This document shows, piece after piece, positions 1 to 11,772 of a stretch of 47,500 nucleotides of DNA. The stretch comes from Cryptococcus deneoformans JEC21 (lineage: Eukaryota > Basidiomycota > Tremellomycetes > Tremellales > Cryptococcaceae): assembly GCF_000091045.1 (NCBI RefSeq), contig NC_006682.1:557501-605000 (forward strand). The letters are read 5' to 3'. Position 1 is the stretch's first letter; each line of letters begins with the position of its first letter. The translations under genes and the position numbers were made by a program. The notes under the pieces are model-generated. The model did not search any database, had not been told where the DNA came from, and saw nothing but the letters and a program-made list of their open reading frames with translations.

Positions 1-407
1 AGGTGCCAATTATTGTCACTTGTGCTATCGTGGTCACCCCCAGCATTTCCCATATGAAGAAAGGGGGAAGGTGGCGGCATGTTCGATGGCTGTGGGTACA
101 AGTTTACAGACGCCAATCCGTATGATGGGTCCACAAGCTGAAAGCTGTTGCAGTCACTGTAATCTTGTGGATAGTTGCCTACAGAGGGGTCTTCATAATA
201 AACACCTACGCCGTATGAAGGGTCGCTTTGGCTGCTTGCAATGGAAAAATATGATGGGTGTATGGGAGCAGTATTGGGCCATTCAGTATTGGGCCGTTGA
301 TAAGAACTGTCGTATTCTGGGACCCGCGGGTCCTCGGAAAAATAATCGTCAGGTAGTCCCCAGTGAGATGGATCCTGATTTTGATTGCCATAATTGTTGT
401 CTGACAT
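1..407 (-). CDS. Unidentified protein, N-terminal part (runs off left edge)
   Basis: An open minus-strand frame begins at an ATG whose last base is at 407 (protein start MSDNNYGNQNQDPSHWGLPD) and stays open for 135 codons to the window edge, so only the N-terminus is visible. It is rich in Asn, Ser, Pro, Tyr and Asp with no structured domain, as in the disordered N-termini of many fungal transcription factors or RNA-binding proteins; I cannot name it. The plus-strand frame over the same bases is poor in such bias and looks like a shadow. No intron is needed. The start is chosen because the frame has no earlier ATG nearby. Confidence 0.5.
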   Translation of the reverse strand, partial: MSDNNYGNQNQDPSHWGLPDDYFSEDPRVPEYDSSYQRPNTEWPNTAPIHPSYFSIASSQSDPSYGVGVYYEDPSVGNYPQDYSDCNSFQLVDPSYGLASVNLYPQPSNMPPPSPFLHMGNAGGDHDSTSDNNWH

Positions 408-1141
408 CTTCAGTGAGTTGCTTCAACGAAGGCGAGTAGCGTTGTTTGAAGGTGTTTGTAAGTACGATCAGATAGCCAAGAATAAGGTAGCTTATATAAT
501 GGTTGGACGGCCGTGGAAATGCGACGGTGGGGGATTAAATGTAGCTGAAGGGAAAAGTTGACGACAGTCGATATGATGCAGCATGGTATTCCTACAGCCA
601 ACATACAGTTTCCAGCAACAAAGGTCTATTTTTGCCCTCGCTACGGGCAAAAAGGAACGTCTGCAAGAGGCTTCTTCAGCTTTCTTTGAAACATAGAGCT
701 ATGAGCATCGGAGGTTGAAAGCTTATTGCATTAGACATTCTGATGCGAAATAAGAACAGCGTTGGCGCCATCGCGTTGACATCTAATTTGAGCACTATGA
801 GTACTTTCTGCAGTTTGCGTTAATCAACTCAGACATTTCTTCTGATACTCCCCAAGCAGTAGATGATATTTGTGCCACTCCACGTTCCGTTATATCTTCA
901 CAGCATCTCCTCGTTCTGGTGAAGATTGATGAGGTTTTCCAGTCCTAAAGCTTTGAGCGGAGAGAGAGACGAGGTTCTGTCGAGGCCACGTAGTTTGTTC
1001 CGCAGGGAAGAAGAACAAAGCGCGCAAGGCACTTGTCCACACCTATTACTCCGTACCTTGGCACAATTAAGACATATGCCTCCTCACCTGACAATTCATA
1101 ACAATCGAGAACAGCTTGCGCACATCAACAACATAGCACTT
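408..1141. other. Intergenic: upstream of edge gene, downstream of ORC4
   Basis: This gap holds the promoter side of the left-edge gene and the 3' side of ORC4, both on the minus strand. I see no coding frame with fungal character, no tRNA-like B box and no repeat. Confidence 0.5.
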
Positions 1142-3993
1142 TTACGCATGCCCACCCATCATTCTCCCCCAATTCCCCATCTCCACCCCCAAAACATCCT
1201 TTCCCTCCCCCTTAAACCAAGCTACAATCTCATTGGGCGCTAACGCACATCTCACACGAGCGAATTGGGGTTGTTGCCTGTTGAGAGAGGATGATGATGT
1301 GGAGGTGGTAGGGATGAGTAGGGAGAGGTTTTGGAGGTGATCAAATGACTAGTTGTGCGGTTAAGGGAAGGGAAGCGTCAGTGGTTGGCTTGTAATAAAG
1401 AAGGAACAGGGAGAAAGGAGGACCTACTCGCTTCAATACGCCAATGGGCCACCTTACTTTCCCGCTACCAACCAACCTCGTCCTCGAGAAACGCATATAC
1501 TCTTCTTCAACCTGCGCAAAGTTGAATTCATCGCGGCCTGCATAGGCGAGATGTTTGGCTATGATCAATATACCCAAGGCAGGGTGTGGGAGGCCTAAGA
1601 GGATTTAGAATGTATGAGACGTGTATCCGTACATGTCGTTTAAGAGAAGCAGGGCTATGATAGACGTACCGCGAAGTTTGGAAGATTGCAAACCCCAACC
1701 AGCCCATTCCACTTGATTAACAACATTGTTGAGAATTTTGTCCAATCGGAGATATTCTGTTTTCCCATTAATGACATCTATCAGGGGTTCAATCTACAAG
1801 ATCGAACCAGAGTATATGATTGAGGGAAAATCAGCATGGTTAGCTATTCATCAGAAAGTGAGACGAAAACACGCACGAATGGGCGGTAAATATTTCTCAC
1901 ATCTGTCGTTAGACTTGCCAGACGATCAAAATTCCTTTGTATCGTTGGTTTGCGAAGTATTTCCTACGTCACACCATCAGCATCTCGGGATAGTTTGAAC
2001 ATTATAGCTGGCGTACATCGACAGAGTACTCCCAGTCGCCCTTCCACTTTCCAACTTCATCGTCCACCTCTCCTTCTTCAGTCTTCCAAAGTACTAACGC
2101 TCTTTGTACTAATCTCTTCCATCCCCCTTCTTCCTTCACCCCATTCGTTCCATCCGTTCCATTTGTTCCGTTTATTGTGTTAGACGCAGCGATAGAGGCA
2201 AGGGGCGAGGTTACTCGCCATATTCGATGTGAAAACCTCGATTTGACACGTTTTTCAAGAAGTAGCAATGTATCCACTCGCGTGGTGAGGCCGAGAACTG
2301 CTATTCCCCTGGGAGTTGATTCAGTGGGGCCAGTCTTGACACTCTGGACCACGTCGACTATTCAGTGTGAAGTCAGTGATATATAAGGAAAAGGTGAAAG
2401 AAAATACAAAATGCGTACAGAGGCAGTAAAGGAGGGCTTGACGAGCATGTTCGGTGAAAAGGTCAAATTCTTCAAGGATGATGATGATCGCTCGTGGGGA
2501 AGGGGCAGTCAGCAAAGCGAGGAGATGGGAGGGTAATGTTGTAGGCGCATAATCCTGCTCAGCCATCAGCGCCGATATCTAGTGTATGAGAAACAAACCT
2601 CGTCATCATCATCATCGACATCTTCGCCCTCATCCCCTGTCCCTTCATCACCATACTTCCGTCCCTCCGCCTCTGCAATCTGTCGTCCCACCTCACGAAT
2701 CGCCAACTTATCGTTGGTCTGCGCGTGACCTGAAAGTCTCACGATGATCGGAGAGGTAGATGATGAGCAAGGTAAAAGGTTGAGAGCACGGGCGACGGTA
2801 CGTGTCTTTCCACTACCTCGCGGGCCCACAACAATGGCGCTATTTCCTTCTCCTCGTTCGACAGTACCTTTCATAAGATTCAGGACGCCTCGTAGAGTCT
2901 CGTTATGATCTTCATCTTCGAAAGGTGGGGGGTTGATGGAAACGTTCTGAGAGGTCAAGGTGTTGAGCATAGCTTGAAGGTAGGTTCTTTGGAAGGCTGG
3001 GATGATTATGGGAGGGGAGGAAGGTTCTTGCGTTGAAAGAGGCAAAGGTTCAGAAGGGGTAATCAAAAGCGGCTCAACTGGAACGTCAGGTATAACGGGA
3101 GCCTGAGGTGCCAAGGGGTTCTCTTCCTCTAATCGAGGACCATACTCGTCCATTTCTTCATCTTCATCACCCTTATCCTCGTTCACTTTGACCAGTGCCC
3201 GACCACTCCTCATCATTCTCGGTGCATTCGCTTCACCTTCATAGGTGAAATTTCTCGCTTCTCTCTGCTTCTTCAGCCGTTCGTTAGCCCTAAATACCTC
3301 CGTGGAAACGACAACACCATCTTTCCCCTGTTCTTGCTCGTCGTCGGGATCGGAAAAGATGCCATTATCGAAATCAAGCGTTTTGGCAGCAAATTGATTC
3401 AGCCTGGGACGTTTGCGAGCACTTCCTTCTAACAAAGCAGGAGACGGGGTGGGAAGCGGTTTGGAAATACTGGACGCAAGAGTGGGAGTACTATTGACAA
3501 GGCCTTTGGAAGTGGAAGCTGAAGCCTTCGTGGCTGGTGTGCGAGCAGGTGTCTTGAGTTTGCGGCTGGATTTATTAGAGTTGATAGAAGCTTTCAATAT
3601 TGAACTTGTTGGCTGTTCTTCGCCTTCTGGCACTTCTTTGGCCTTCCCCTTGCCTTTCCCATTTGGTGTAGGTGAAGGCACATCATTGACCATTCGAGTC
3701 CTTTTCGCCGTCATTGGTGTCTTTGCAGGTGTCTTTACGGGAGTCTTGACGGGCGTTCTTTTGGAAGGACTGGAAACAACCGTTCTCGATCTCAGACGAT
3801 GAGCCGGTACGTCAATCTCGACAACAGCTTGCAATCGAGTTGGAGTCGGTTTGACGGCGTGCTTTCTCGGAGGCGGGTTTTTGACGGTGATTTGTTCCTC
3901 GAGCGGTGTGTCGTCGTCGTCACTGCCATGTTGACTCATTGATAGCGGATCCGGGGATTGGGAATGGCCTGATGAAAGTTTTCTTTTAGGCAT
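1142..3993 (-). CDS. ORC4: Origin recognition complex subunit 4
   Basis: Predicted 818-residue AAA+ subunit of the origin recognition complex, acting in the nucleus to license replication origins. Exons (minus): 3993-2599, 2554-2419, 2357-2017, 1963-1877, 1793-1670, 1594-1428, 1348-1142; all phases close. Walker A GPRGSGKT is at residues 390-397; Walker B region ends LEEFD (about 492-496) and is followed by the family-typical run LFTEHARQALLYCL. The C-terminal winged-helix part matches the family pattern (FDHLQNLSLL; then VRCALAPNEIVAWF). Human and yeast Orc4 are about 430-530 residues; the extra length is a roughly 330-residue basic, Ser/Thr/Pro-rich N-terminal extension with repeated K-T-P steps. 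The start MPKRKLSSG is preferred over an in-frame upstream ATG (4122) because it begins the basic, NLS-like segment. Intron 1 is only 44 nt. The 83-nt intron (1876-1794) was placed by alignment to the family and is the least certain junction. Confidence 0.92.
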
Positions 3994-4372
3994 TGTGGTT
4001 GCTATAAAGTTTGACGGGATGAGGTGTACTGAAGTACTAGCGAATACGAGCAAAGAGACGCGCGGAGTTGTGGTTTTCGACTTGAACGCGTCGAGCGAGA
4101 GTTCCAAGAGTCGGCGATTCAAGATTTATCTTTATTATGGACACTAATAATGTAGTTTTATAACCCATTTTCAGAGCATACTCACCTTTCACCCTTCACT
4201 CTAGTATATGGCCTACAATCTACATGCATATATTAATGGCCTACAAGTCTCCGACTTCGGTGATCTCTCAACATCAATCACGTGATCTATCCGCTATGTA
4301 AACAACGAAATCGGCCCCATACTGAAGCACATTCGTTGATCGTTTCGTATTATCCCCTATAACCTACGTACA
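3994..4372. promoter_or_regulatory. Divergent promoter, ORC4 / coiled-coil gene
   Basis: A 379-bp AT-rich stretch lies between two divergent start codons and must hold both core promoters. It contains one ATGCAT palindrome (4224-4229). No coding frame is evident. Confidence 0.6.
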
Positions 4373-6534
4373 ATGGCCCAAACTCCTTCAAAAATACCCC
4401 TCCCAGCAAACAAAACCATACCAAAGTCCCTCTCAAATTTGACTCTCAGCGATTTGCAATCTTCGTTAAGAACAAGTCCAGCGCACGACAGGTCTAGTCC
4501 GGTCACACCTGTAGGAGTTGGTGGTCGGAGACTCAGTTTGATCAATGGTCATGGGTCTGGACATCCGCATAGTTACTCGACCAGTGGCATGAATGGGAGG
4601 ACAAATAGGTCTAGCAAGAGCGAGAGTATCAGCGAAAATATTGCTGTGCACTCTGATGATCCAGGTAAGACGCATGAACGTCTGGTGATGGGAGACTGAC
4701 TGGTTGACCGTAGTGATTCTGCGAACCCAGATAACGTCTCTCAAGGCTGCATTGGAGTCTGCAAAGAAGAAACTGTCAGAAGTTGAAAATTATCGTTCTG
4801 ATTCGCCCGTCTTACCAGATATTCCATTCGTCACGCCTCTCAAAGTTAGCTTGATCGAAGAGACTGGAGAAAATGGGCAGACGTCTCCCTTGGATTATGA
4901 ACGTGAGTTCGGTCATTACGATAAAGTTTCATTTTAGGATGTTAACAGCACAGCTGCATAGCCCCGACAAGCGGCTCTCGTCCTTCGTCAAGAGGTCTCC
5001 CGTATTCAAAGGGAAGTTATGATCTTAGATGCCGGGCTAGCATACCCAAATCCGACGGCCGGAGTCGTGAGCCCGTTTCACCTGCCTCTCGTATGCGTCA
5101 CGCTGATAGGTCAAATATTACAGGAATACCGCAGGCAGTAGTCTCGCAAGCCACAGCTCTTCATCCAACCCCGTCCATTTCGTCCCCACGTCAATCCTCT
5201 GCCTCTTCTCCCTCTCATTCCTCAATTCCCAATCCTGACAGCTCTCTTCGCTCTCCATTCTTCCCGCCAGGCTCTCCGCAATCGTTTGGAGAATGGCCCA
5301 GCCCTTCACCACAGCCTTCGGCTCATGAAGGATATAGTCTCAGTCCCGGATCGGCGGGGAGCGGGAGAAAGGTCAGCGGGTCCGCTGCGAGCACGAGGGT
5401 GATTGATTCATTGCAGACGGAGCTGTTGAGCGTGAAGAACCATTTGGAGAGAGTCAAAACTGAAGTGCGGGCGGGGCAACGGCGGGTTGAGCAGGTAAGT
5501 TATATACATTCCTCAGGCTATTGAACCACGCCTGTATATCTTTGCGGCTATTTCAGACGCTGAAAGTTCATTTGCGACACCCATAGTTAACACGACAAAA
5601 AGAAGATTTGCAAGAGACAAAAGAACGAATGCGTGTAGAAAATGACTCCCTCAACAATGTCATCGCCCGTAAAGAACGTCTTCTTCAAGAAATCCTTGAA
5701 CGTGCACGGACGGCTGAAACTTCCCTTAAGGACCTACAGCAAACCCACAAATCGCTGGAACAAGCCACAAAAAAAAAGATCCAGGAGATGAAACAGCAGA
5801 TGAACGATGCGAGGGTGGAGAAAACAAAGGCGGAGAGGGAATGTGTGAGTTTAAGGGATGGTGTGAAGAGTTTGAGAGATGTTTGGGCAAGAGAGGTGAA
5901 GGCGTTGAAAGAGGAGATACGGAGAAAGGAAGAGGGAGACAAGAAAGAGATGGAGGAAGCGGTACGTCTCATCTAATTTCGCATATACTGAAGCCCGAGC
6001 TAACGCAGTTGCTATATCATAGAGAAATAATTACATTGCTCTAGCAGAACTCATAGAAGCTCAATCGTAAGCAGTTCTTCTCTCATCCTGAAACAGGGTA
6101 ATGCTCATACAGCTCAACTCAGTGCCGAAAGAGCCTCTACTCAAGAACTCATTAACAAAACCCTCTCAAACTATACGGCACTCCACGGCCACTTCGAGAC
6201 TGAAACTTCATCGTTGAGAGCACGAGCTAAAGAGCTGGAAGACATAGTGGATAAACAGGCAAAGGAAAACGCCAGTGCTTTGCAACAGGTTGAGTGGGTT
6301 TTTTCTGTTTCTCCAAGACTTGTTTATTTAGCATCTACTAACGAACTGCTTCGGATAAACAGGAAGTTGGCAGGAGAGTTGCAGAGGTTGAGACGACTTA
6401 TGCGGGAGATGCCGAGTGAAGAGCTGGATAAGGCCATGACCGCTGGTAATAAAGTCAACGACAGGAGCGAGGAGACGGACGAGGAGAATCAGGCCGGCAA
6501 AGTGAAAAGCCAAAACGCAACGAAAACAGGATGA
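4373..6534 (+). CDS. Coiled-coil protein of unknown function
   Basis: Predicted 591-residue protein; exons 4373-4664, 4714-4902, 4962-5494, 5587-5961, 6023-6066, 6123-6293, 6363-6534, all phases consistent. The N-terminus (MAQTPSKIPLPANK) is Ser/Pro-rich, then come a short helical segment (exon 2), a second Ser/Pro-rich linker (exon 3), and a long Glu/Lys/Arg-rich coiled coil from about residue 300 to the acidic C-terminus. This layout resembles spindle-pole, septation or polarity scaffold proteins, but I recognise no specific family and infer no function. The last intron uses donor GTGGGT at 6294, chosen over GTTGAG because it keeps the heptad-like frame. It is divergent from ORC4 and convergent with the CCDC43-like gene. 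Confidence 0.82.
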
Positions 6535-6969
6535 AAACGACCAAGAGCAACCTTTACCAAGCATATATCGATTTCCTTGGAACCCTTTTCCCTTTCATCA
6601 TAAAGACTTACCCTTTCTTTGTATATACAATGTTTTGCCTTCACGAATCTTCCACGAGTTTTCACGATTCACAGTAATGATTCTCTCTCCTCTTTCATTG
6701 TGCATAGATTTTTAGAGCAGAAAGTTGTTTCTTTTCGATTTTTCATTTGTAATGTAGAGTAAAATATCTTGTAGCATCTCCCGGCGGGCGGTTGAACAAT
6801 TGGCGGCAGACATTGGTGAGAGATGAATACATTCAACTTTCAAGATTAGCACATCTAAACTCCTGTGCGTAAACTCCTATGCGATGTGTATAACATCATC
6901 TCCACCCGACTCCTTGGATAGATCCCAGTCTCTCCAAAGGAATACAAAGCACAGAATCGAGACTCATGC
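6535..6969. other. Convergent 3' intergenic region
   Basis: This stretch separates two convergent stop codons and should contain both polyadenylation regions. It is T-rich, with no gene-like frame or notable repeat. Confidence 0.5.
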
Positions 6970-8082
6970 TTACGCCCGACGTTCTTGCTTGGCAGCTCTC
7001 TTCTGCTTGTCGGCCTTTGCTTTCGCTTGATCCGCCCTACAACAGTTCGGTTAGACTGGGTATATTCTGCGCTGAAAGTCCTGCTACTGACCTTTGCTTC
7101 TCCAAAGCCGCCCTATCGCGGTCCTTCTTTTCCTGAGACGCCTTTTTCTGTGCTTCTCGTTGCATTGCCATGACATACGTCGCTTTCTCCTTATTCAAAT
7201 TTGGTGCCAGCAAGTCCACTTTTGATATCATCAAGTCGGGATGGCATGTCAGCTTATGCCTATAATCTGATAAACGATGGGTGATAATGGCAACGTACTC
7301 TCGTCATTCTTTCTGTGTTTCTTCTTCTTGGAATCCTTCCGCAAAGCGTCCTCAATCAACTTCCTTCTTTCCTCAGCCTTTCTCTTCTCCTCATTCTCGG
7401 CCACCTTGCCTCCCTTTGGAGGCGCTCCCTCAGGCCTGCCTTCTCCACCAAAAGGCGAGCTTACTGGGGCATCATCTGGGGAATCGACGTACGCGTATTG
7501 CCTTAACAGCGCCTGGCGTCGGGCAGCAGCAAGTTCTTCGGGAGTAAGCGTAGCCAGAATGTCGTTGACTTTGGAGGACTCTGGGGATGGTGAACGAGCG
7601 GATTCTTCCTCAGCGGCTGCACGGTCGAGGTCGAGTTGGTGAAGACGAGCTTGTTCGTCGATAATTTGGTTGAGGACTTCGTCTATACCCTCCTCAGGGA
7701 GGACGCCCTGTTGGATTTCAGTCAGTCAGAGTTTTATCATCCCGAACCAAAGGGTACAGAGAGGAGGCTATGGTGTACACAGTGTACTCACACCTTCGAC
7801 AACGCCTTCCAACATGCCCTTCACACCCTCTGTTTTCTCATCCCGTTCCAATCCCTCCTCTTCCACAAATCTCGCCATCATCTCGATCTAACAGAAACGT
7901 CAGAGGATCATATTATCAGCAGCTGCAAATCTCACACACAAATCGAATGCCCATAGATTACCTACGTCATCTTGGGGTGCGGAGAGTGAAAGGGAAGAGA
8001 GCTGCTCGACGATGTATCGCTCGAGAGCTTGGCCAGAGGATTCAGCGGTATCAGAGGGTTCAGGGGACTTGCTCGGAGTCAT
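6970..8082 (-). CDS. CCDC43-like coiled-coil protein
   Basis: Predicted 271-residue protein; exons (minus) 8082-7966, 7887-7792, 7707-7299, 7218-7092, 7036-6970. The order of segments matches the CCDC43 family: a short helical N-terminal domain (ALERYIVEQLSSLSL), an acidic helix (EEEGLERDEKTEGVKGML), the marker LLRQYAYVDSPDD near the middle, and a long Lys/Arg/Glu/Ala-rich C-terminal helix (EKATYVMAMQREAQKK) ending in a basic tail. The family is widespread in eukaryotes and its biochemical role is poorly known, so none is claimed. The start at 8082 is the first ATG of the conserved frame. The frame stays open upstream without an ATG, and another ORF in the leader looks non-coding. Confidence 0.8.
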
Positions 8083-8510
8083 TTCTTCCAGTTGATGAGA
8101 TTCTGCAGTAGGTTCCACCGTTTGGCGTACAAAAGTGATGAAAAAGGAATACAACGGACCAATTTAAAGATTGACGAATGAAGGAGACGAAAGCTACTTC
8201 CGGCGGAATTGTATCGGGTGGAGGTTGCGCGAGTGATCAATCGACAAGGAGACTGAGTTGTTAGAAAAAGACGGTCGTCAAGAAGATACTTTTGTTTCGT
8301 TGACGTTACTGATGCTTTTATTTCGTTTACGTTACTCATAAGAAAGATCATACATACTCATACCTGAGAGAAATCTAATATGACAACTATTACGGACGTA
8401 TTCGAAAAGCTACCAACATCCCAGTTAAGAAATCAACGCTTCTCATCTCGACCAACTTGAAATACACGAGACCACTCATACAAAATACGGGGTCCGGTAG
8501 AGTAGGATTC
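8083..8510. other. Intergenic between two tandem minus-strand genes
   Basis: This gap contains the promoter of the CCDC43-like gene and the 3' end of the transporter gene. No additional gene is supported. Confidence 0.45.
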
Positions 8511-10477
8511 CTACTCTTTTTGAACACTCATAACCTTGGCAATATTCCCTTCAAACTTCTCATCCGTGGAAACTTTTTCCTTCTGGTGCATATGGTGTCC
8601 CTTGGGCAAAGCGGCCCCTTCAACTGCGTTACCTTCAACGTCCTCGACCTTTACGACACCCTCGACTTCGTAATTAGTCTCATTTGCTGTCCAGAGGACA
8701 TATCCGCAAAGAGGGAGAGATACCAAGAGGATTATCCAGCTGACAAGATGCTCTGTGAGGAAAGGTGTGGCAACAGCGTCCATGCCAAAGGATACGGCAG
8801 CCCCGGCAGATTGAACACCCTTGTAGTAACCCGCCATACGGGCAAGCCTGAAAGGGTCGTTGGTGATACAGGACATGGTATAGTAGGCAAGACCTTGGAA
8901 AGCAGCGTCACCAATATAATCTGCCGATTGTCAGTCAACAACTTCTCACCAGAATGAGATACTTCACGTACAGCTCATAAGCAATATAATTGGTCCGGTA
9001 GCAGCTCCATCACTCCAGTCCCAGACTGCGTGGTCTGTGGAGCGAGTAAACTTGACTTGGAAAACCAACCCGCCGACCCAGATAACGATGTTGAGGACAA
9101 CCACTGTTAAACAGCCAACCATGGAACGCTTTCTTCTGGAGAGGGGAACACGGTCGAGGACTACGCCAATAAGAATAGCGCCAACGATGGCACCAAGCCC
9201 GGTAAGAAGGGAAACGAGTGCACGGGTACGACCGTTGAAAAGGAAAGCAGTGATGGCTCCTTGATAAGCATAGACTGCGATTCTGTCAGCTGAATGATCA
9301 AAAGCACAGGCACATGTCAACACACAGTAGTTGGAAGCAAAAAACATGGGGCTACGGCCAAAGTGAATTAGTTGCGGTTTTGCTATACCTATATAGCATA
9401 CTCACAAAAGCATAAGCATTCTCCAGTCCTTGAACATCTTGAGGAAGTGGCGAGCCTCTTCTTTAGGGCTAATGGCATCATCAAGCTTGACAATTGTACC
9501 ATCACCTCGCACAACAAGATCTATACCAAATTAGTCTATCTCCCCTGCGATACGAGATTGACAAGTACTCACGAGGAGGCAAGATAAGCCAACTGGTAGC
9601 AATTGCGGTCAACTGAATGATCATGAAAGCCAAATATACACCGGTTGAGACTGAAGGCAGTGTGCTATGGGCCTGAATTCCAAGAGCGATCGCAGCACCA
9701 ATCAAGGTACCCATTTGGAAAATGGACCAAAACAGAGAGAACGCTCGGCCCTTGTCCTTTTCCAACGAGTAGGACATCATGATGGAACCTTGGGCAGACC
9801 AGAGGAGGGCAGCGGTGACACCAAGAAGACCACCGGCAAGAATGAGGAACCACCTAGTACCATGCACTTGGAATGCCCAGAGCGCCTAAGCAATAGGTGA
9901 GCTTGGGGTAAATCTGATGGTTGGAGGATTAACCTACTCCGACATAGAGAGAATAACCTGTGGCACCAATAGAGAGTGTCAACCTTGGACCAAGGACGTT
10001 CTATAGGGTCAGGTTAAACATATGCTGTAAATCCCACTTCCAGTAATAGGACTCACATTGATGGAACCGGCAAAGATACCCATGATAGCAAAGACTCCGT
10101 AGAGCACGGCGTTCGCGGTATCTGATAGAGCTGTGTCTTGGGTACCACTGTAGTCGACAACATGGCAATCAGTCACTGTACTTCTTAATAGAAGCTTTCG
10201 AGACTTACCCAGCACCGAGGCCACTGACTGCACTGAACATGCCCACACTGCAGAAACATCTGTACGTGAATTGCTTCAGTTATCATCCCCCATCGCATGA
10301 CATGTTCCGCTGCCGTAACTTACACAAAACCGACAATGATTACTTGTGTCCAGGGCGAATTGTCTAATAACGTCAGTTGGTCAGTTTATTGACGTTTCCC
10401 CCCGGTACATTGAGGACAAAGAACTTACATCGAGCAGCGCCCACGCGCAGCTGAGAGAGACGGCTTAAGACAGTCAT
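8511..10477 (-). CDS. UNC93/DUF895-type MFS transporter
   Basis: Predicted 486-residue polytopic membrane protein with ten exons (minus): 10477-10429, 10363-10324, 10259-10209, 10147-10057, 10000-9938, 9885-9573, 9520-9406, 9351-9326, 9274-8972, 8920-8511. Family landmarks read in order: PWTQVIIVGFVCF opening the first membrane helix, SGLGAGGTQD, an MFS-like loop after helix 2, ALLWSAQGSIMMSY with KGRAFSLFW, the mid-protein PMFFASNYFYAYQGAITAF, and a basic cytoplasmic loop LDRVPLSRRKRS. About 11-12 hydrophobic segments are visible; the tail is hydrophilic and His/Lys-rich. The substrate cannot be read from sequence; fungal members are numerous and mostly uncharacterised. It is divergent from the oxidoreductase and lies near GlcNAc genes, which suggests a sugar or amino-sugar substrate (inference). 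One exon is only 26 nt. Confidence 0.88.
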
Positions 10478-11772
10478 ATTGGTACGACTTTGATAGTGTT
10501 GTAAACACAGGTGATCAGACGAGACTTTGAAGGTCGGCGATGGATTGTAAGACAGTGATAGTTGGAAAGGTGGATATAAATGGAGATATTGAAGCTACCA
10601 CTAGCTTGGGTTGTGTTGATAAGAGTCCTTTGGTCGCTGGAAAACAAACAAAAAGACCCTACAACGGGTAGATAATATATTCGAAAGAAGTCCCAAGAGA
10701 TCCTCCGCCACACAGATTTGCATACGGCTAGTGCACTTCAATGCCGGTCTTGCCCATGCGGGTCAAGGGCCAACGCACTTATCAGCTGATGAACTGTCTA
10801 CTATCTTTTTGTGAGCTAAAGAAAGGCATTTTGGGTTTGGTGCGTTATCCGCTGCTTAAAGACCCTGAACGAGCGGCAAGAGTCGTGTCTAGTGTCTTTC
10901 TCGGTGGAGATTGCGGAGTGTATCAGGAGGGGTGGGGGTACGAGATAGGAAATGCCGAGAGCTGGAGATAAGATCCTCTGTGTGGTTGGGGTCAACAAAG
11001 CATCATAAAGGATGGTGGCAAAGGATGTTTATCGTCGTCACCCCACTTCCATTATTTTCTCCTCCATAGGCAGATCCAGTCCCTGGTCAAAGATCTGCAC
11101 CGGTGGGCGAACCATCCCAGTAGAACTAATGCACACCGTATCATCCAGTGAACTTTGACGTGCGTCAGAGGCGCGGGGAAATCGGCGCGAATAATAACCA
11201 TATGGATTCCAGCCTTTTACGCACGCCTCGGCAGCCAACGGACTTCGACTGCTTCCCTTTCTGTCAGCCATCTGTGATCTGCTATCTGCTGCCATCTCTC
11301 GGCCTGGTCGGCGGGCTTTCTGCATTCTTCGTTCCTTTCCGTCCCAGTCGTTGTTCTCATTTTATTCTGGTCGGACTGCCCGATAACTCTTGTTCTGCGT
11401 TCTGGTGTTCGGCATGATCGGACATTAAAATACTTGTAGAAAGCAAGCCTCAAACTTGATTGGGAAGTCACCATCTTCTGCCCCCGCTGGGAGCAAAGCC
11501 GGTGACAAAGTGGGGGATGAGTAATAAGTAGTTAAAAAAAAGTGAACAACGGATATAGCCGAAAAAAATCGTTAGTGTGACAACAATGTAAATTGCAAGC
11601 CAGGTGATTGGGCGATTACTTATCCAACTAACAACCTCCCACCGCTTCGTTTGTGCACATATATGACAACATCTTTGCGCATTGAGAGATCCATAACATA
11701 TTCCCCTAGAATAAGATAAGGCCAAACACAACTATCGCCTTTAGTGATTAAAATATCGAAATCCAACGCGAC
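10478..11772. promoter_or_regulatory. Divergent promoter, transporter / oxidoreductase
   Basis: This 1.3-kb non-coding stretch separates two divergent start codons. Several short ORFs occur on both strands but none shows family similarity or a convincing splice pattern. It holds an inverted CGG triplet (see separate entry) close to the oxidoreductase. Confidence 0.5.
11550..11561. promoter_or_regulatory. CGG-N6-CCG inverted triplet
   Basis: The 12-mer CGGATATAGCCG is an inverted repeat of CGG with a 6-bp spacer. This is the classical half-site arrangement for dimeric Zn2Cys6 regulators. It lies about 210 bp upstream of the oxidoreductase start. A site this short can arise by chance, so the regulatory role is inference. 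Confidence 0.25.

Noticed and set aside
3413..3802. Plus-strand frame of 129 codons inside ORC4
   Set aside because: Antisense shadow of the ORC4 N-terminal exon, with no independent signals.
5067..5134. Possible intron in the coiled-coil gene
   Set aside because: With the correct phase from exon 2 the frame is open from 4962 to 5494, so no intron is needed.
8079..8351. 90-codon frame upstream of the CCDC43-like start
   Set aside because: It is out of phase with the conserved frame and looks like leader sequence.
11038..11325. 95-codon minus-strand frame in the transporter/oxidoreductase promoter
   Set aside because: No family similarity, no splice pattern and overlapping open frames on the other strand; likely chance.
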